From: Rutpela maculata
Lineage: Eukaryota; Arthropoda; Insecta; Coleoptera; Cerambycidae
Length of the DNA stretch: 64,000 nt
Direction: 5' to 3'
Assembly (NCBI GenBank): GCA_936432065.2
Contig: OW386285.2
Span: 183,024,301 to 183,088,300, forward strand
Below, in pieces: positions 62,656 through 64,000 of the stretch (position 1 is its first letter; the number at the start of each line of letters is the position of its first letter). A program made the position numbers and the translations under genes. The notes beneath the pieces were generated by a model. The model saw nothing but the letters and a program-made list of their open reading frames with translations, was not told the origin of the DNA and made no database searches.

Positions 62656-64000
<1,345 letters not shown>

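Overview
The window looks like a transposon-rich stretch of an arthropod, most likely insect, nuclear genome. It is dominated by GC-rich jockey-clade non-LTR retrotransposons, followed by AT-rich sequence full of DNA transposons, MITEs, foldbacks, a satellite and a microsatellite. Several genes have GT-AG introns. No conserved cellular host gene, tRNA or rRNA gene was recognised. The species cannot be named from the sequence.

1-2460: the end of an LTR retrotransposon on the minus strand (LTR end at 1139, polypurine tract next to it) plus degenerate, internally repetitive sequence. 2461-25719: five jockey-clade elements head to tail on the plus strand. Copy 1 lacks most of its 5' UTR and has a broken ORF1. 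Copy 2 is an in-frame gag-RT fusion. Copy 3 has a frameshift in ORF1. Copy 4 looks fully intact. Copy 5 has a nonsense codon early in ORF2. ORF1 is a coiled-coil, PRE_C2HC and three-zinc-knuckle RNA-binding protein. ORF2 is an apurinic-type endonuclease plus reverse transcriptase. ORF1 stop and ORF2 start overlap as TAATG. Copies are separated by all or part of GGAGGTTTAA, the same word that lies uninterrupted in the LTR at 958-967 and that joins copy 5 to a second LTR piece (25720-25901). This suggests repeated insertion at one preferred site with regeneration of the target.

25902-32908: two inverted copies of a large transposon gene. The protein combines a DDE-type core, a PHD finger, a YqaJ-like exonuclease domain, a Ulp1-like peptidase fragment and a second PHD-like finger. 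Copy A is cut by the LTR in the PHD coding region; copy B is cut by a hairpin MITE. 33145-39705: a satellite of about 156 bp with mixed monomer types. 40580-43698: a complete 3.1 kb DNA transposon, Sola-like by protein, with TIRs, a probable ATAT duplication and an intact two-exon 608-aa gene.

43700-62640: AT-rich sequence with a mariner transposase scrap, a 3.7 kb element carrying a decayed DUF4806-like gene (its empty site is present nearby), an element with about 640-bp TIRs carrying a three-exon gene, several MITEs, a complex of nested palindromes, and a three-level nest of hAT-like element, MITE and hairpin MITE, each with its own target duplication. 62656-63830: a compound, mostly (CA)n microsatellite.
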